Part shown: piece by piece, positions 10,313 through 21,027 of the stretch
Layout of the letters: each line of letters begins with the position of its first letter
How positions within the stretch are numbered: the first letter of the stretch is position 1
NCBI RefSeq assembly: GCF_945956965.1
Contig: NZ_CAMFJS010000006.1
Span: 62,001 to 126,000, forward strand
DNA length: 64,000 nt
From: an uncultured Roseateles sp.
GTDB taxonomy: Bacteria > Pseudomonadota > Gammaproteobacteria > Burkholderiales > Burkholderiaceae_C
Direction: 5' to 3'
Notes under the pieces: generated by a model
What the model was told of the DNA's origin: nothing
Databases searched by the model: none
The model's input: only the letters and a program-made list of their open reading frames with translations
Program-made: the position numbers and the translations under genes

Positions 10313-10339
10313 TTGCTAGCTCACTGGGTGAGCTAGCAA
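10313..10339. repeat. Perfect 12-bp inverted repeat between recA and the two-component genes
   Basis: Arms TTGCTAGCTCAC and GTGAGCTAGCAA match at all twelve positions around a TGG loop. The 470-bp divergent gap between recA and the response regulator (10117-10586) otherwise holds the LexA box and no supported gene. There is no T-tract on either side, so a terminator is unlikely. It could be a dimeric operator or a transcript hairpin. Confidence 0.6.
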
Positions 10340-10586
10340 GATCAGGCGCGGCGCTGGGACCAAAAGAAGTGCGCTGGGTTGCAGAGGCAGTCTGCTCATG
10401 CAGCCTATTCGGCGGGCCGCGTTCGGCCCGGCCCCCTCATTCATCACGCCATCGCCAGCCCAGCGCAGGGTGAACAGTCCTGTACTTGCGGGTAGACCCT
10501 CAGCCGGGAAATTCAAAGCGCATGCAGCCGGGCTCAGTGGCAAACCTAGAATGCGCTGACAACAAATCGAACTGCCGGAGACCGCC

Positions 10587-11258
10587 ATGCGTATTTTGAT
10601 CGCCGAAGACGACCAGGTTTTGGCGGACGCCTTGCTGCGTTCATTGCGGGCCTCGGGCTATGCGGTGGACCAGGTGGGCACAGGCACCGAGGCCGACGCG
10701 GCCCTGGCCTCGCATGAGTTTGATCTGGTCATTCTCGACCTCGGCCTGCCGCGTCTGCATGGCCTGGAGGTGCTGCGCAAGCTGCGGGCACGGGGTTCGT
10801 CGATGCCGGTGTTGATCCTGACGGCGGCTGATAGCGTGGAGCAGCGCGTCAAAGGTCTGGACCTGGGCGCTGACGATTACATGGCCAAGCCCTTCTCGCT
10901 GCAGGAGCTGGAGGCGCGGGTGCGTGCCCTCACGCGGCGCGGCTTGGGCACGGCGTCTAGCGTCATCAAGCATGGGCCGCTGTCCTTCGATGCCACCGGG
11001 CGTGTGGCTTATATCAATGAGCAGATGGTGGAGCTCTCGGCCCGCGAACTGAGCTTGCTCGAGGTGCTGTTGCAGCGCGCCGGCCGCCTGGTCAGCAAGG
11101 ATCAGCTGGTCGAGCGCTTGTGCGAGTGGGGCGAGGAAGTGAGCAATAACGCCATCGAGGTCTATATCCACCGCCTGCGCAAGAAGATCGAGCAGGGGCC
11201 GATCCGCATCGCCACCGTGCGAGGCCTGGGTTATTGCCTCGAGAAAATTCCCGGCTGA
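10587..11258 (+). CDS. OmpR/PhoB-family response regulator
   Basis: A 223-residue two-domain regulator. The receiver (1-115) has the acidic pocket EDD (7-9), phosphoacceptor Asp51 in LVILDLGLP, Thr79 and Lys101. The C-terminal winged helix (about 125-220) ends in IRIATVRGLGYCL, typical of OmpR-like DNA-binding domains and closest by eye to the QseB/TctD/PmrA group. A CGGAGA ribosome site precedes the ATG. The histidine-kinase gene follows 30 bp later and is its likely partner. Confidence 0.95.
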   Translation: MRILIAEDDQVLADALLRSLRASGYAVDQVGTGTEADAALASHEFDLVILDLGLPRLHGLEVLRKLRARGSSMPVLILTAADSVEQRVKGLDLGADDYMAKPFSLQELEARVRALTRRGLGTASSVIKHGPLSFDATGRVAYINEQMVELSARELSLLEVLLQRAGRLVSKDQLVERLCEWGEEVSNNAIEVYIHRLRKKIEQGPIRIATVRGLGYCLEKIPG

Positions 11259-11288
11259 TGCGCATTCGCTTGGCAGTGAGGGATTGCC

Positions 11289-12800
11289 ATGGCCGCTGAA
11301 TCCGGCCAACGCTCGCTGTTCGGCGAGATCCTGGATTGGATGCTGGCGCCGCTCTTGCTGATCTGGCCCATCAGCGTGGCGCTGACCTGGCTGGTGGCGC
11401 AGGGCATTGCTGCCAAGCCTTACGACCGCGAGCTGGGCGAGATGGCCCGCACCTTGGGCCTGCAAGTGGCTTCCACCTCGGCGGCGCTGGCGGCTGGCCG
11501 CACTGGCCGGGCGCAGTACGCGCTGGCGCCCGAAGCGGCCGCCTTGCTGCGCGCGGACGAGAGCGACACGGTGTTCTACCAAGTGCTGGGCCTGCGCGGC
11601 GAGCTGCTCAATGGCGACGCCAAACTGCCGCAGCCCACGGATGACGATCTGATCGTGCCCTGGGAGCTGCACTTCCGCGACGATGAAGTGGGCAATGAAC
11701 GGGTGCGTGTGGCGTATTTGTGGGTCTCACCCGAAGGCATGGCCGGCAGCAGCAAGACCATGCTGGTGCAGGTGGCCGAGACCTTGGGCAAGCGCGGCAA
11801 GCTGACCAATGAAATCATCAAGGGCGTGATCCTGCCGCAGTTCGTCATCCTGCCCCTGGCCGTGCTGCTGGTGTGGCTGGCTCTGGCGCGCGGTATCGCG
11901 CCACTCAACGAATTGCAGCGCCGCATCCGCTCGCGCGACAGCTCCGACCTCAGCCCCATCGATGAGCGCCGCATTCCCGAGGAGGTGGCGCCGCTGGTGG
12001 GGGCCATCAATGATTTGCTGGCGCGGCTGGATCAGTCGATCAGCAGCCAAAAACACTTTCTGGCCGATGCCGCCCATCAGCTGAAAACGCCGCTGGCGGG
12101 CCTGCGTGCGCAGGCGGAATTCGTGCAGCGTGAAATTGATGAGGGCCGCAGCGAGCCCGCTGATTTGAAGCGTTCGCTGCAGCAGATCTCGCTTAGCAGC
12201 CAGCGTGCCGCGCATATGGTCAATCAGTTGCTGGCGATGGCCCGAGCCGAAGACCAGGAACATGCGGCGCGGCGCGAGTTGGTCAACCTGCCCGAGTTGG
12301 CCATTGAGACGGTGCGCGACTTCGTGCCGCGTGCTTTTGACAAACGCATCGACCTCGGTTTTGAAGGGCCTGACCAAGAGCAAAGCGGCTTGCGCGTGCT
12401 GGGCCACCCGCTCTTGATCCGCGAGCTGATTCGCAATCTGGTGGACAACGCCCTGCTCTACACCCCGGTGGGTGGCACGGTGACGGTGCGGGTGGTGGAA
12501 GACCCCTTCGGTCAGGTCAGCGTCTTGCAGGTGGAAGACTCTGGCCCTGGCGTGCCCGAGGCCGAGCGCGAGAAGGTGTTCCAGCCCTTTTACCGGGCCC
12601 TGGGCACCAATGTGGATGGCTCCGGCCTTGGCCTGGCCATCGTGCGCGAGATCGCGCAGCAGCATGATGCGGATCTGACTTTGGATGAAACCCGGCCCAA
12701 GCGCTCAACGCCGCTGGAAACCGATAGCGGCGGCCCGGGAGCGCGTTTCACGGTGCGCTTCCATGCGCAGGCAGCCGACGAGCTTGTGGATCAGGCCTGA
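11289..12800 (+). CDS. Sensor histidine kinase (TctE/QseC-like)
   Basis: A 503-residue inner-membrane kinase. Membrane helices lie at about 19-40 and 180-200, enclosing a periplasmic sensor of about 140 residues of the kind seen in TctE-like kinases. The dimerisation domain holds ADAAHQLKTPLAG with His263. The ATPase domain follows with NLVDNALLYTP (N box), VEDSGPGVP (G1) and GSGLGLAIV (G2). It phosphorylates the preceding regulator, by gene pairing. The TctE resemblance would suggest a carboxylate ligand, but no transporter gene is nearby, so the signal is open. Confidence 0.94.
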   Translation: MAAESGQRSLFGEILDWMLAPLLLIWPISVALTWLVAQGIAAKPYDRELGEMARTLGLQVASTSAALAAGRTGRAQYALAPEAAALLRADESDTVFYQVLGLRGELLNGDAKLPQPTDDDLIVPWELHFRDDEVGNERVRVAYLWVSPEGMAGSSKTMLVQVAETLGKRGKLTNEIIKGVILPQFVILPLAVLLVWLALARGIAPLNELQRRIRSRDSSDLSPIDERRIPEEVAPLVGAINDLLARLDQSISSQKHFLADAAHQLKTPLAGLRAQAEFVQREIDEGRSEPADLKRSLQQISLSSQRAAHMVNQLLAMARAEDQEHAARRELVNLPELAIETVRDFVPRAFDKRIDLGFEGPDQEQSGLRVLGHPLLIRELIRNLVDNALLYTPVGGTVTVRVVEDPFGQVSVLQVEDSGPGVPEAEREKVFQPFYRALGTNVDGSGLGLAIVREIAQQHDADLTLDETRPKRSTPLETDSGGPGARFTVRFHAQAADELVDQA

Positions 12801-12837
12801 GCGGCCTTGTTGGTGCTGGTTCCTGCTTCTACGCGCC

Positions 12838-13992
12838 TCAGTAACGCACGCGCCGCGTCTTGGCGATGGACATCAAAAGCCCGAGGCCGATGCCCAGCGT
12901 CACCATCGCGGTGCCGCCGTAGCTGATGTAGGGCAAGGGCACGCCCACCACCGGCAAGATGCCGCTGACCATGCCCATATTGACAAACACATAGGTGAAG
13001 AAGGACATGGTCACCGCGCCCGCCATCAGGCGTGAGAACAGGGTCGGCGCGTCCGAGGCAATCATCAGCCCGCGCAGAATCAGGGCGGTGAAACCGGCCA
13101 GCAGAGCCAGGGCGCCGGCCAGGCCGAACTCCTCGCCGAAGGCGGCGAAGATGAAGTCGGTGGTGCGCTCGGGGATGAACTCCAGATGGGTTTGCGTGCC
13201 CTTCATAAAGCCTTTGCCGGTGATGCCGCCGCTGCCGATGGCGATTTCGCCCTGAATGATGTGGAAGCCCTTGCCCAGAGGGTCTTTGGTGGGGTCCAGC
13301 AGGGTGCAGACGCGGTTCTTCTGGTACTCGCGCAGCACCGGCCACTCCACATCGGGTTGGCAGATTTTTTCCTCGCTCATCACCAAGGTCGTGATGCTGG
13401 CCGCGCCGATGACGAAGGCCGGAATGATCAGCTTCCAGGACAGGCCGGCAAAAAAGATCACATACAGGCCGGCCGACATCACCAGGATGGCGGTGCCCAG
13501 GTCCGGCTGCTTGGCCACCAGCAGGGTCGGTATGGCCAGCAGCGCGAAGGCGGCGATGAAGTCCGGCAGGCGCAGCAAGCCCTCCCGCTTCTGGAACCAC
13601 CAAGCCAGCATCAAGGGCGTGGCGATCTTGAGCAACTCAGACGGTTGAATCTGCGTCACGCCGATGCTGAGCCAGCGCGTGGCGCCCTTTTTGGTGATGC
13701 CGAACAGCGCCGTGGCCAGCAGCAGCACGATGCCCACGGTGTAGAGCGGAATCGCCAGCTGCATGATGCGCTGCGGCGGAATCTGCGCCACCAGGAAGAT
13801 CAGGGCGATGGAGATCAGCATATTGCGGCTGTGATCCACAAAGCGGGTGCCGTGGTCGTAGCCGGCCGAATACATGCTGAGCAGGCCCAGGCCCATCATC
13901 CAGCCGATTGCCAGCAGCAGGGGCAGATCGAAGCCGCTGAACATGGGCTTGAGGCGTTGCCACAAGCTGGGCTTGTTGAACACGGCGTTCAT
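12838..13992 (-). CDS. rodA: Rod-shape peptidoglycan glycosyltransferase RodA
   Basis: SEDS-family polytopic enzyme, 384 residues, that polymerises lipid II into glycan strands during cell elongation together with PBP2. About ten hydrophobic segments are visible, with the family's C-terminal signature VPLPYISYGGTAMV. The start ATG overlaps the stop of mrdA by four bases (13989-13992), so the two partners are coupled. It ends 37 bp from the convergent histidine-kinase gene. Confidence 0.97.
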   Translation of the reverse strand: MNAVFNKPSLWQRLKPMFSGFDLPLLLAIGWMMGLGLLSMYSAGYDHGTRFVDHSRNMLISIALIFLVAQIPPQRIMQLAIPLYTVGIVLLLATALFGITKKGATRWLSIGVTQIQPSELLKIATPLMLAWWFQKREGLLRLPDFIAAFALLAIPTLLVAKQPDLGTAILVMSAGLYVIFFAGLSWKLIIPAFVIGAASITTLVMSEEKICQPDVEWPVLREYQKNRVCTLLDPTKDPLGKGFHIIQGEIAIGSGGITGKGFMKGTQTHLEFIPERTTDFIFAAFGEEFGLAGALALLAGFTALILRGLMIASDAPTLFSRLMAGAVTMSFFTYVFVNMGMVSGILPVVGVPLPYISYGGTAMVTLGIGLGLLMSIAKTRRVRY

Positions 13993-16118
13993 GGTGTGGA
14001 GGCTCCTCGCTGCGGGGCGGAGGCCCGGCTGGCTGCGGGTGCAATTGGGCGGGCCGCGGCAGGTGTCGTGGCGGCCTGGCTTGCGGCGGTGGCGGGCGGC
14101 GCTGACGCGGCGGCAGCGGCGGCGGCTGCTGAAGCAGCGGCAGAAGCTGCTGCGGCCAAGGTGGTGGGCGCGCCCGGCAAAGGCACTTCGGCGATGGGGC
14201 GGGGCTTGCCGACCGGCAAGGTGCTCTTGCCCGACTGGGTCAGGGCAATGTCTTCCTCACTGGGGTAGACGCCGGTGAGCAAATAGTCGAAGACCCGGCG
14301 CGCAATCGGCGCGGCCGAGGTGGACCCGAAGCCGGCGTTCTCCACAATCACCGCCAGGGCCACGGTGGGGGCCTCCAGCGGCGCGAAGGCGACGTAGAGC
14401 GAATGGTCGCGCTTGCGTTCGTCGGCCTTGATGTCCTTGTACTTCTCGCCCAGCTTCAGGCCAATGGCCTGGGCCGTGCCGGTCTTGCCGCCGCTTTGGT
14501 AGGGGGCACCCACGAAGACCGCGCGCGAGGTGCCTTCCAGCGTCACACCATGCATGGCGTTACGGATCACCGCCACATCGGCGGGCTTGAGCGGCAGTGG
14601 CGTCAGCGCGTCGTTGGACATCTGGCGCTGTTCGCGCTTGACCACATCTTCAATCTGCCGCACCAGCCGGGGCTTGTAGCGCTGGCCGCCGGTGGCCAGG
14701 GTGGACATGGCGGTGGCCAGCTGCAACATGGTGAAGTTGTTATAGCCCTGGCCGATGCCCAGCGAAATCGTCTCGCCGGCGAACCACTTCTGGTTGGCCG
14801 GGCTCTTGGCAAAGTAGCGGCGCTTCCACTCAGTGCTGGGCAGCAGGCCGCCGACCTCGCCTTGCACGTCGATGCCGGTCTTGCGGCCAAAGCCGAAGGG
14901 CTCCAGCTCGTCGTGAATCAGGTCCACCCCCATCTCATTGGCCAAGGTGTAGAAGTACACATTGCTGGACTGCACGATGGCCAGGCGCATGTCCTTGGGG
15001 CCGGGGCGGTCGGTCTCGGGGCTGCCGAAAGTGCGGCCGCCGAAGCTGAAGGTCAGGTTGTCCTGGATGATGGTGTTGGGCCCGCGCTTGCCCGAGTCCA
15101 GCGCCGCCATGGCCATGAAGGGCTTGAAGGTCGAGCCCGGCGGGTAAGTGCCACGCAGGGCGCGGTTCAGCAGGGGCTTGTCGAGGTTGTCGTTGAGTTC
15201 GCGCCAGCTGTCGGCATCGATGCCGTCAACGAATAGATTCGGGTCAAAGGTCGGCTTGGACACAAAGGCCAGCACCTCGCCATTGCGCGGGTCAATCGCC
15301 ACCAGGGCGCCGCGGCGGTCTTTGTACAGCTCTTCCACCAGGGCTTGCAGGCGGATGTCGATCGACAACTGCAAGGTATTGCCCGGCGTGGGCGGCCGGT
15401 AGGCCAGGCGGCGCACGGCGCGGCCGGCGGCGCTGGTTTCCATCTCTTCAAAGCCGGTCAGGCCGTGCAGCTCTTTTTCGTAGCTCTGCTCAATGCCGAG
15501 CTTGCCGATGTACTCGGTGCCGCGGTAGTTGGCGATGTCTTCCTCTTCCCACTCATCCATGGCCTTTTTCTCGGCCTGGTTGATGCGGCCGATATACCCC
15601 AGCAAATGCGCGCCGACTTCGCCCAGCGGGTAGTTGCGGAACAGGCGAGCCTTGATCTCCACGCCGGGGAAGCGAAAACGCTGGGCGGTGAAGCGTGACA
15701 CCTCCGCCTCGTTGAGCTTGGTGCGGATGGGCAAGGACTCGAAGTTCTTGCTCTCGTCCATCAGGCGCTTGAAGCGGCGGCGGTCGCGCGGCTGGATCTC
15801 GATGACCTGGGCCAACTGGTCGATGGTGCTTTCCAGATCGGGCACTTTGGAGGGCGTGATCTCCAGCGTGTAGGCCGAGTAATTGCTGGCCAGCACAATG
15901 CCATTGCGGTCTTTGATCAGGCCACGATTGGGCACGATGGGCACCACGCTGACGCGATTGCTCTCGGCGCGGTCCAACAGGCTGTCGTGCTGGATCACTT
16001 GCAAAAAGATCAGCCGCGCCACCAGCAGGCCGAAGCAGAACAGCACAAAGCCCGCCGCCGCGATCAGGCGCAGGCGAAAGCGTGACAGCTCCTGTTCGAC
16101 GTTTTTGAGAACGGTCAT
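13989..16118 (-). CDS. mrdA: Penicillin-binding protein 2 with an alanine-rich C-terminal tail
   Basis: Elongation-specific transpeptidase, anchored by one N-terminal helix (about residues 17-40). A non-catalytic dimerisation region follows, then the transpeptidase domain with STFK (Ser329-Lys332), SSN (384-386) and KTG (545-547). At 709 residues it is about 75 longer than E. coli PBP2 (633). The excess is partly a tail from about residue 645 made mostly of Ala, with Pro, Ser, Thr and Arg. The start overlaps the mreD stop by one base (TAATG). The tail is encoded by GCC/GCG/GCA repeats at about 13992-14186. Confidence 0.97.
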   Translation of the reverse strand: MTVLKNVEQELSRFRLRLIAAAGFVLFCFGLLVARLIFLQVIQHDSLLDRAESNRVSVVPIVPNRGLIKDRNGIVLASNYSAYTLEITPSKVPDLESTIDQLAQVIEIQPRDRRRFKRLMDESKNFESLPIRTKLNEAEVSRFTAQRFRFPGVEIKARLFRNYPLGEVGAHLLGYIGRINQAEKKAMDEWEEEDIANYRGTEYIGKLGIEQSYEKELHGLTGFEEMETSAAGRAVRRLAYRPPTPGNTLQLSIDIRLQALVEELYKDRRGALVAIDPRNGEVLAFVSKPTFDPNLFVDGIDADSWRELNDNLDKPLLNRALRGTYPPGSTFKPFMAMAALDSGKRGPNTIIQDNLTFSFGGRTFGSPETDRPGPKDMRLAIVQSSNVYFYTLANEMGVDLIHDELEPFGFGRKTGIDVQGEVGGLLPSTEWKRRYFAKSPANQKWFAGETISLGIGQGYNNFTMLQLATAMSTLATGGQRYKPRLVRQIEDVVKREQRQMSNDALTPLPLKPADVAVIRNAMHGVTLEGTSRAVFVGAPYQSGGKTGTAQAIGLKLGEKYKDIKADERKRDHSLYVAFAPLEAPTVALAVIVENAGFGSTSAAPIARRVFDYLLTGVYPSEEDIALTQSGKSTLPVGKPRPIAEVPLPGAPTTLAAAASAAASAAAAAAAASAPPATAASQAATTPAAARPIAPAASRASAPQRGASTP

Positions 16119-16639
16119 TACAGCGGGCGATTGGCGTCGCGATCAGGCGCGCGGCGTTGCGGCGCCAAGAGCAGGATGGTGGCCAGCGGCCACAGCGCCG
16201 CCTCAAACAGCGGCGCCCAGGCCAGGGTCCAGCCAGGCCACATGCCGCCTACCAGCATGCGCACCAGCAGCGACACGGCGTGCGCGGCGGCAAACAGCGG
16301 CAAGACATGCAGGGCCTGGCCGATCAGGCCGAAGGCCGGAATGCGGCGATGCAGGCTCACCGCACCATAAACCAAGGTGCTGTAGGCCAGAGCGTGCTGA
16401 CCCAGCAGCGAGCCATGGTGCACATCGATCAAGAGCCCGAAGGCAAAGGCCCAGCCCACGCCGACGCGGCGCGGTTGATGCACGCCCCAGAACACCAACA
16501 CCACGGCCAGCAGGTCCGGCATCATTGGTGAGCGGCCGATCGGCACCATATCGGCCACCAGGGCCAGGATCAGCGTCAGGGCGATGAAGAGGGGATTGGC
16601 CGGCAGCAAGAGCTGGCCCGAGCCACGCGGCATGATCAT
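16118..16639 (-). CDS. mreD: Rod shape-determining protein MreD
   Basis: A 173-residue inner-membrane protein with about five or six hydrophobic helices, the usual MreD size. It belongs to the elongasome and links MreC with the RodA/PBP2 synthase. Sequence conservation is low in this family; the call rests on length, membrane pattern, the PIGRSPMMPDLLAVVLVFWG region and position between mreC and mrdA. Start and stop overlap both neighbours (4 bp with mreC, 1 bp with mrdA). Confidence 0.94.
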   Translation of the reverse strand: MIMPRGSGQLLLPANPLFIALTLILALVADMVPIGRSPMMPDLLAVVLVFWGVHQPRRVGVGWAFAFGLLIDVHHGSLLGQHALAYSTLVYGAVSLHRRIPAFGLIGQALHVLPLFAAAHAVSLLVRMLVGGMWPGWTLAWAPLFEAALWPLATILLLAPQRRAPDRDANRPL

Positions 16640-17691
16640 GGCTTGGCTCCGGAGGCGGGTTTGGCGGCGGCTTTGCCTGCGGGTTTGGCGGCGGCCTTGG
16701 GTGCCGCGCTGGCGGCATGGCCTGCCGTTGATGCCGCAGCGGCGGCACTGCTGGCGGCGGACTTGCGGGCCGACTTCGCGCTGGCGGCGGCCGCTGCGGC
16801 TGAGGCTGCGGCCTCGGCCGCTTCGGCCTGCGCGGCTTCATGCTGTGCCAGTGGCTGCAGCACCAGCACATGGCGCACGCTGTCCAGGCGCGCCACCGGT
16901 TGCAGGCTGACGCGGGCGAAGCTGCTGTCGCCGCGCCGCTCCACTACCGTGACCTTGGCGACAGGCAAGCCGGGCGGGTAAACGCCGTCCAGCCCCGAGG
17001 TCGTCAAGGCGTCGCCTTCTTTGACGTCGGCGTTGGCGGCCAGAAAGCGCAGCTCCATGCCGCTGCCGTCGCTATTGCCAAAGGCGGCGTTGCGTTGTTC
17101 GGTGCGGGTGTTGAGCACGGGAATGGCGGCGTCTTTGTCGCTCAGCAGCGTGACCTCGGCCGAGAGCTTGTACAGCCGCGTCACCTGGCCAAGCACGCCC
17201 TCTTCATTGATCACCGGTGCACCGAGTTGCACGCCGTTGAAGCTGCCGCGGTCGATCACGACGCGGCGCGAGTAAGGGTCCGGTGCCTCGTACAGCACCT
17301 CGGCCGAGAGTGAACTCACCTGCAGGGCCGGGCGCAGGTCCAGCAAGGCCCGCAGGCGCTGGTTTTCTTGGTGCAGCTGTTCGGCGCGGGAGAGCCGTTC
17401 GGCTTGGCGCACCAACTGCTGGCGGGCTTGGTTCTCGGCCGCCATGGCGCGTTCGGTACCGCGCAGATAGTCCTGGAAAGTCTCCCAGGCATCGACCGGT
17501 GTCAGCAGCAAGCGCTGCACCGGATGCAAGGCCAGGGCCAGGGTTTGGCGGGCCGGCTCCACCACCTTGAAGCGCGCATCTGCCACCATCAGAAAAACAG
17601 CGGCGGCGGCGCACAGCAGCAGCTTGGTCAGGGCCGAGGGGCCTTGACGGAAGATGGGCGGTGTCGTGCGATCTGGTGGGCCGAGGGGCAT
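16636..17691 (-). CDS. mreC: Rod shape-determining protein MreC with Ala/Lys-rich tail
   Basis: Bitopic periplasmic scaffold of the elongasome, 351 residues. It has one membrane helix (about 21-40), a coiled coil (about 70-115) and the two beta-barrel domains typical of MreC, including VINEEGVLGQV and LTTSGLDGVYPPG. From about residue 285 to the end the protein turns into low-complexity Ala-Ser-Lys-Pro sequence ending in histone-H1-like KPA/KAA repeats. That extension of roughly 67 residues is not part of the MreC fold. The gene lies 136 bp after mreB. Confidence 0.96.
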   Translation of the reverse strand: MPLGPPDRTTPPIFRQGPSALTKLLLCAAAAVFLMVADARFKVVEPARQTLALALHPVQRLLLTPVDAWETFQDYLRGTERAMAAENQARQQLVRQAERLSRAEQLHQENQRLRALLDLRPALQVSSLSAEVLYEAPDPYSRRVVIDRGSFNGVQLGAPVINEEGVLGQVTRLYKLSAEVTLLSDKDAAIPVLNTRTEQRNAAFGNSDGSGMELRFLAANADVKEGDALTTSGLDGVYPPGLPVAKVTVVERRGDSSFARVSLQPVARLDSVRHVLVLQPLAQHEAAQAEAAEAAASAAAAAASAKSARKSAASSAAAAASTAGHAASAAPKAAAKPAGKAAAKPASGAKP

Positions 17692-17758
17692 GGCGAAGTC
17701 GTGCGCCGAAAGAATGTCCGCCTAGCGGGCCGTTGCGAGCGGCCGCGAGCTTGGGGGG

Positions 17759-17815
17759 CTGCCGCTGCTGCAGCTGCCGCCGTGCTGCTCAGCAGCACAG
17801 CAGGGCTGCGCAGCG
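17759..17815. repeat. GCTGC-rich low-complexity patch between mreB and mreC
   Basis: The 136-bp gap after mreB contains overlapping GCTGC/GCAGC words. They include the exact hairpin GTGCTGC-TCA-GCAGCAC at 17782-17798. There is no T-tract, so it may attenuate or process the mreB-mreC transcript rather than end it. Confidence 0.45.
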
Positions 17816-17827
17816 GGCCACATGGCT

Positions 17828-19227
<1,400 letters not shown>

Positions 19228-19527
19228 ATGGCTCTGACCCCTCAAGACGTAAGCCGCATCGCCCATCTGGCGCGGCTGGAATTGCAGCCCGCCGAAAGCG
19301 CCGAACTGCTGACCCAGTTGAACGGGTTTTTCAAGATCGTTGAACAGATGAGCGCGGTGGACACCAGCGGTGTCGAACCGCTCTACACACCTCTGTCAGC
19401 GGTGCAGGAAGTGTCCCTGCGCCTGCGCGAAGACGCGGTCACGGAAAGCAATCAACGCGAGCTCAATCAACGCAGCGCACCGGCGATTGAAGACGGTTTG
19501 TTCCTGGTTCCCAAGGTCATCGAATAA
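19228..19527 (+). CDS. gatC: Aspartyl/glutamyl-tRNA amidotransferase subunit C
   Basis: Small stabilising subunit of GatCAB, which converts Glu-tRNA(Gln) and Asp-tRNA(Asn) to the amidated forms. It is 99 residues long, the normal size. The N-terminus [19 protein letters not shown] is typical, as is the C-terminal FLVPKVIE. Codons in frame upstream of this ATG are not conserved-looking. The stop overlaps the gatA start by one base (TAATG). Confidence 0.96.
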   Translation: MALTPQDVSRIAHLARLELQPAESAELLTQLNGFFKIVEQMSAVDTSGVEPLYTPLSAVQEVSLRLREDAVTESNQRELNQRSAPAIEDGLFLVPKVIE

Positions 19528-21026
19528 TGACAAAGACTTCTAGTTCCCTGCATGACTTGGGCGTGGCCCAACTCAGCCGCGCCCTCGCGGCCAAAGAGGT
19601 CTCCAGCCTCGAAGTGACTCAACATCTGCTTGCGCGTGTTACCGCTGCTGACGCATTGGGCGCTTTTCTGCATGTTGACGAGGCGCAGGCCCTGGCCGCG
19701 GCCCAAGCTGCCGATGCGCGCCGCGCCGCCGGTGAAACCGGTGCCCTGATCGGTGTGCCCCTGGCGCACAAGGACATCTTCGTCACCCGCGATATGCCCA
19801 CCACCGCCGGCTCCAAAATCTTGGGCGGCTACCTCAGCCCCTTCGATGCCACCGTGGTGGCGCGCCTGAATGCGGCCGGCACGGTCAGCCTGGGTAAGCT
19901 CAACTGCGATGAGTTCGCCATGGGCTCGGCGAATGAGAACTCGGCCTATCGCCCGGTGATGAACCCCTGGGACCACGATCGCGTGCCCGGCGGCTCCTCC
20001 GGCGGCTCGGCCGCGGCTGTGGCGGCTCGCTTGGTGCCCGGCGCCACTGGCACCGACACGGGCGGCTCCATCCGCCAACCCGCCAGCTTCACCGGCATTA
20101 CCGGTATCAAGCCGACCTACGGCGTGTGCTCGCGCTACGGCATGATCGCCTTTGCCTCCAGCCTGGACCAAGCCGGCCCCATGGCCCGCTCGGCCGAGGA
20201 CTGCGCCCTGCTGCTCTCCGCCATGAGCGGCTTTGACGAGCGCGATGCCACCAGCATCCAGCAGGCGCCGCAGGACTTCCATGCGCAGATGCTGCAAGCG
20301 CGCGAAGGCGCCACCGCTGCCCAGCCCTTGAAGGGCTTGCGCATCGGCCTGCCGCGGGAGTTCTTCCCCGAAGCCCTGTCGGCCGACGTCAACAGTGCTG
20401 TGCGTCAAGGCCTGGCCGAGCTGGAAAAGCTCGGCGCCACCCTGGTGGACGTGAGCCTGCCGCGCACCGAGCTGGCGATTCCGGTGTACTACATCATTGC
20501 CCCGGCCGAGGCCAGCTCCAATCTGAGCCGCTTTGATGGCGTGCGTTTCGGTCATCGCGCGGCCCAGTACGACGATTTGCTGGACATGTACAAAAAGACC
20601 CGCGCCGAGGGCTTTGGCGCCGAGGTCAAGCGCCGCATCATGATCGGCAGCTATGTGCTCAGCCACGGCTACTACGATGCCTACTATCTGCAAGCGCAAA
20701 AGTTGCGCCGCATGATTGCCGACGATTTCCAACAAGCCTTCACCCAGTGCGATCTGATCGCCGGCCCGGTGGCACCCACCGTGGCTTGGAAGCATGGCGA
20801 AGGCAAGGATGATCCGGTCAAGGCCTATCTGGCCGACATCTTCACCCTGCCCGGCTCGCTGGCCGGCCTGCCCGGCATGAGCGTGCCGGTCGGTGTGGGC
20901 GAAGGTGGCATGCCCGTGGGCCTGCAATTGCTGGGCAACTATTTCAAGGAAGGCCAGCTGCTGCACGCAGCCCACGCCTTGCAACAAGCGACAGCCTGGC
21001 ACGCCTCGGCGCCGGGAGGCATCTGA
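19527..21026 (+). CDS. gatA: Aspartyl/glutamyl-tRNA amidotransferase subunit A
   Basis: Glutaminase subunit of the amidase-signature family, 499 residues. The Ser-cisSer-Lys triad segments are visible: HKDIF (Lys), [14 protein letters not shown] and [11 protein letters not shown] (both serines). It releases ammonia from glutamine and channels it to GatB. It is coupled to gatC by a one-base overlap and followed by gatB after one base. Confidence 0.98.
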   Translation: MTKTSSSLHDLGVAQLSRALAAKEVSSLEVTQHLLARVTAADALGAFLHVDEAQALAAAQAADARRAAGETGALIGVPLAHKDIFVTRDMPTTAGSKILGGYLSPFDATVVARLNAAGTVSLGKLNCDEFAMGSANENSAYRPVMNPWDHDRVPGGSSGGSAAAVAARLVPGATGTDTGGSIRQPASFTGITGIKPTYGVCSRYGMIAFASSLDQAGPMARSAEDCALLLSAMSGFDERDATSIQQAPQDFHAQMLQAREGATAAQPLKGLRIGLPREFFPEALSADVNSAVRQGLAELEKLGATLVDVSLPRTELAIPVYYIIAPAEASSNLSRFDGVRFGHRAAQYDDLLDMYKKTRAEGFGAEVKRRIMIGSYVLSHGYYDAYYLQAQKLRRMIADDFQQAFTQCDLIAGPVAPTVAWKHGEGKDDPVKAYLADIFTLPGSLAGLPGMSVPVGVGEGGMPVGLQLLGNYFKEGQLLHAAHALQQATAWHASAPGGI

Positions 21027-21027
21027 T

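Noticed and set aside
10316-10588. Possible 90-residue minus-strand protein between recA and the response regulator
   Set aside because: No ribosome site and no recognisable domain; it runs through the perfect inverted repeat and the regulator's leader.
13186-14268. Long plus-strand open frame opposite rodA/mrdA
   Set aside because: Antisense to well-supported membrane and transpeptidase genes, with no family features of its own.
17759-17815. GCTGC-rich patch considered as a tandem repeat array or terminator
   Set aside because: Words overlap irregularly without a fixed period and there is no T-tract; kept only as a low-complexity feature.
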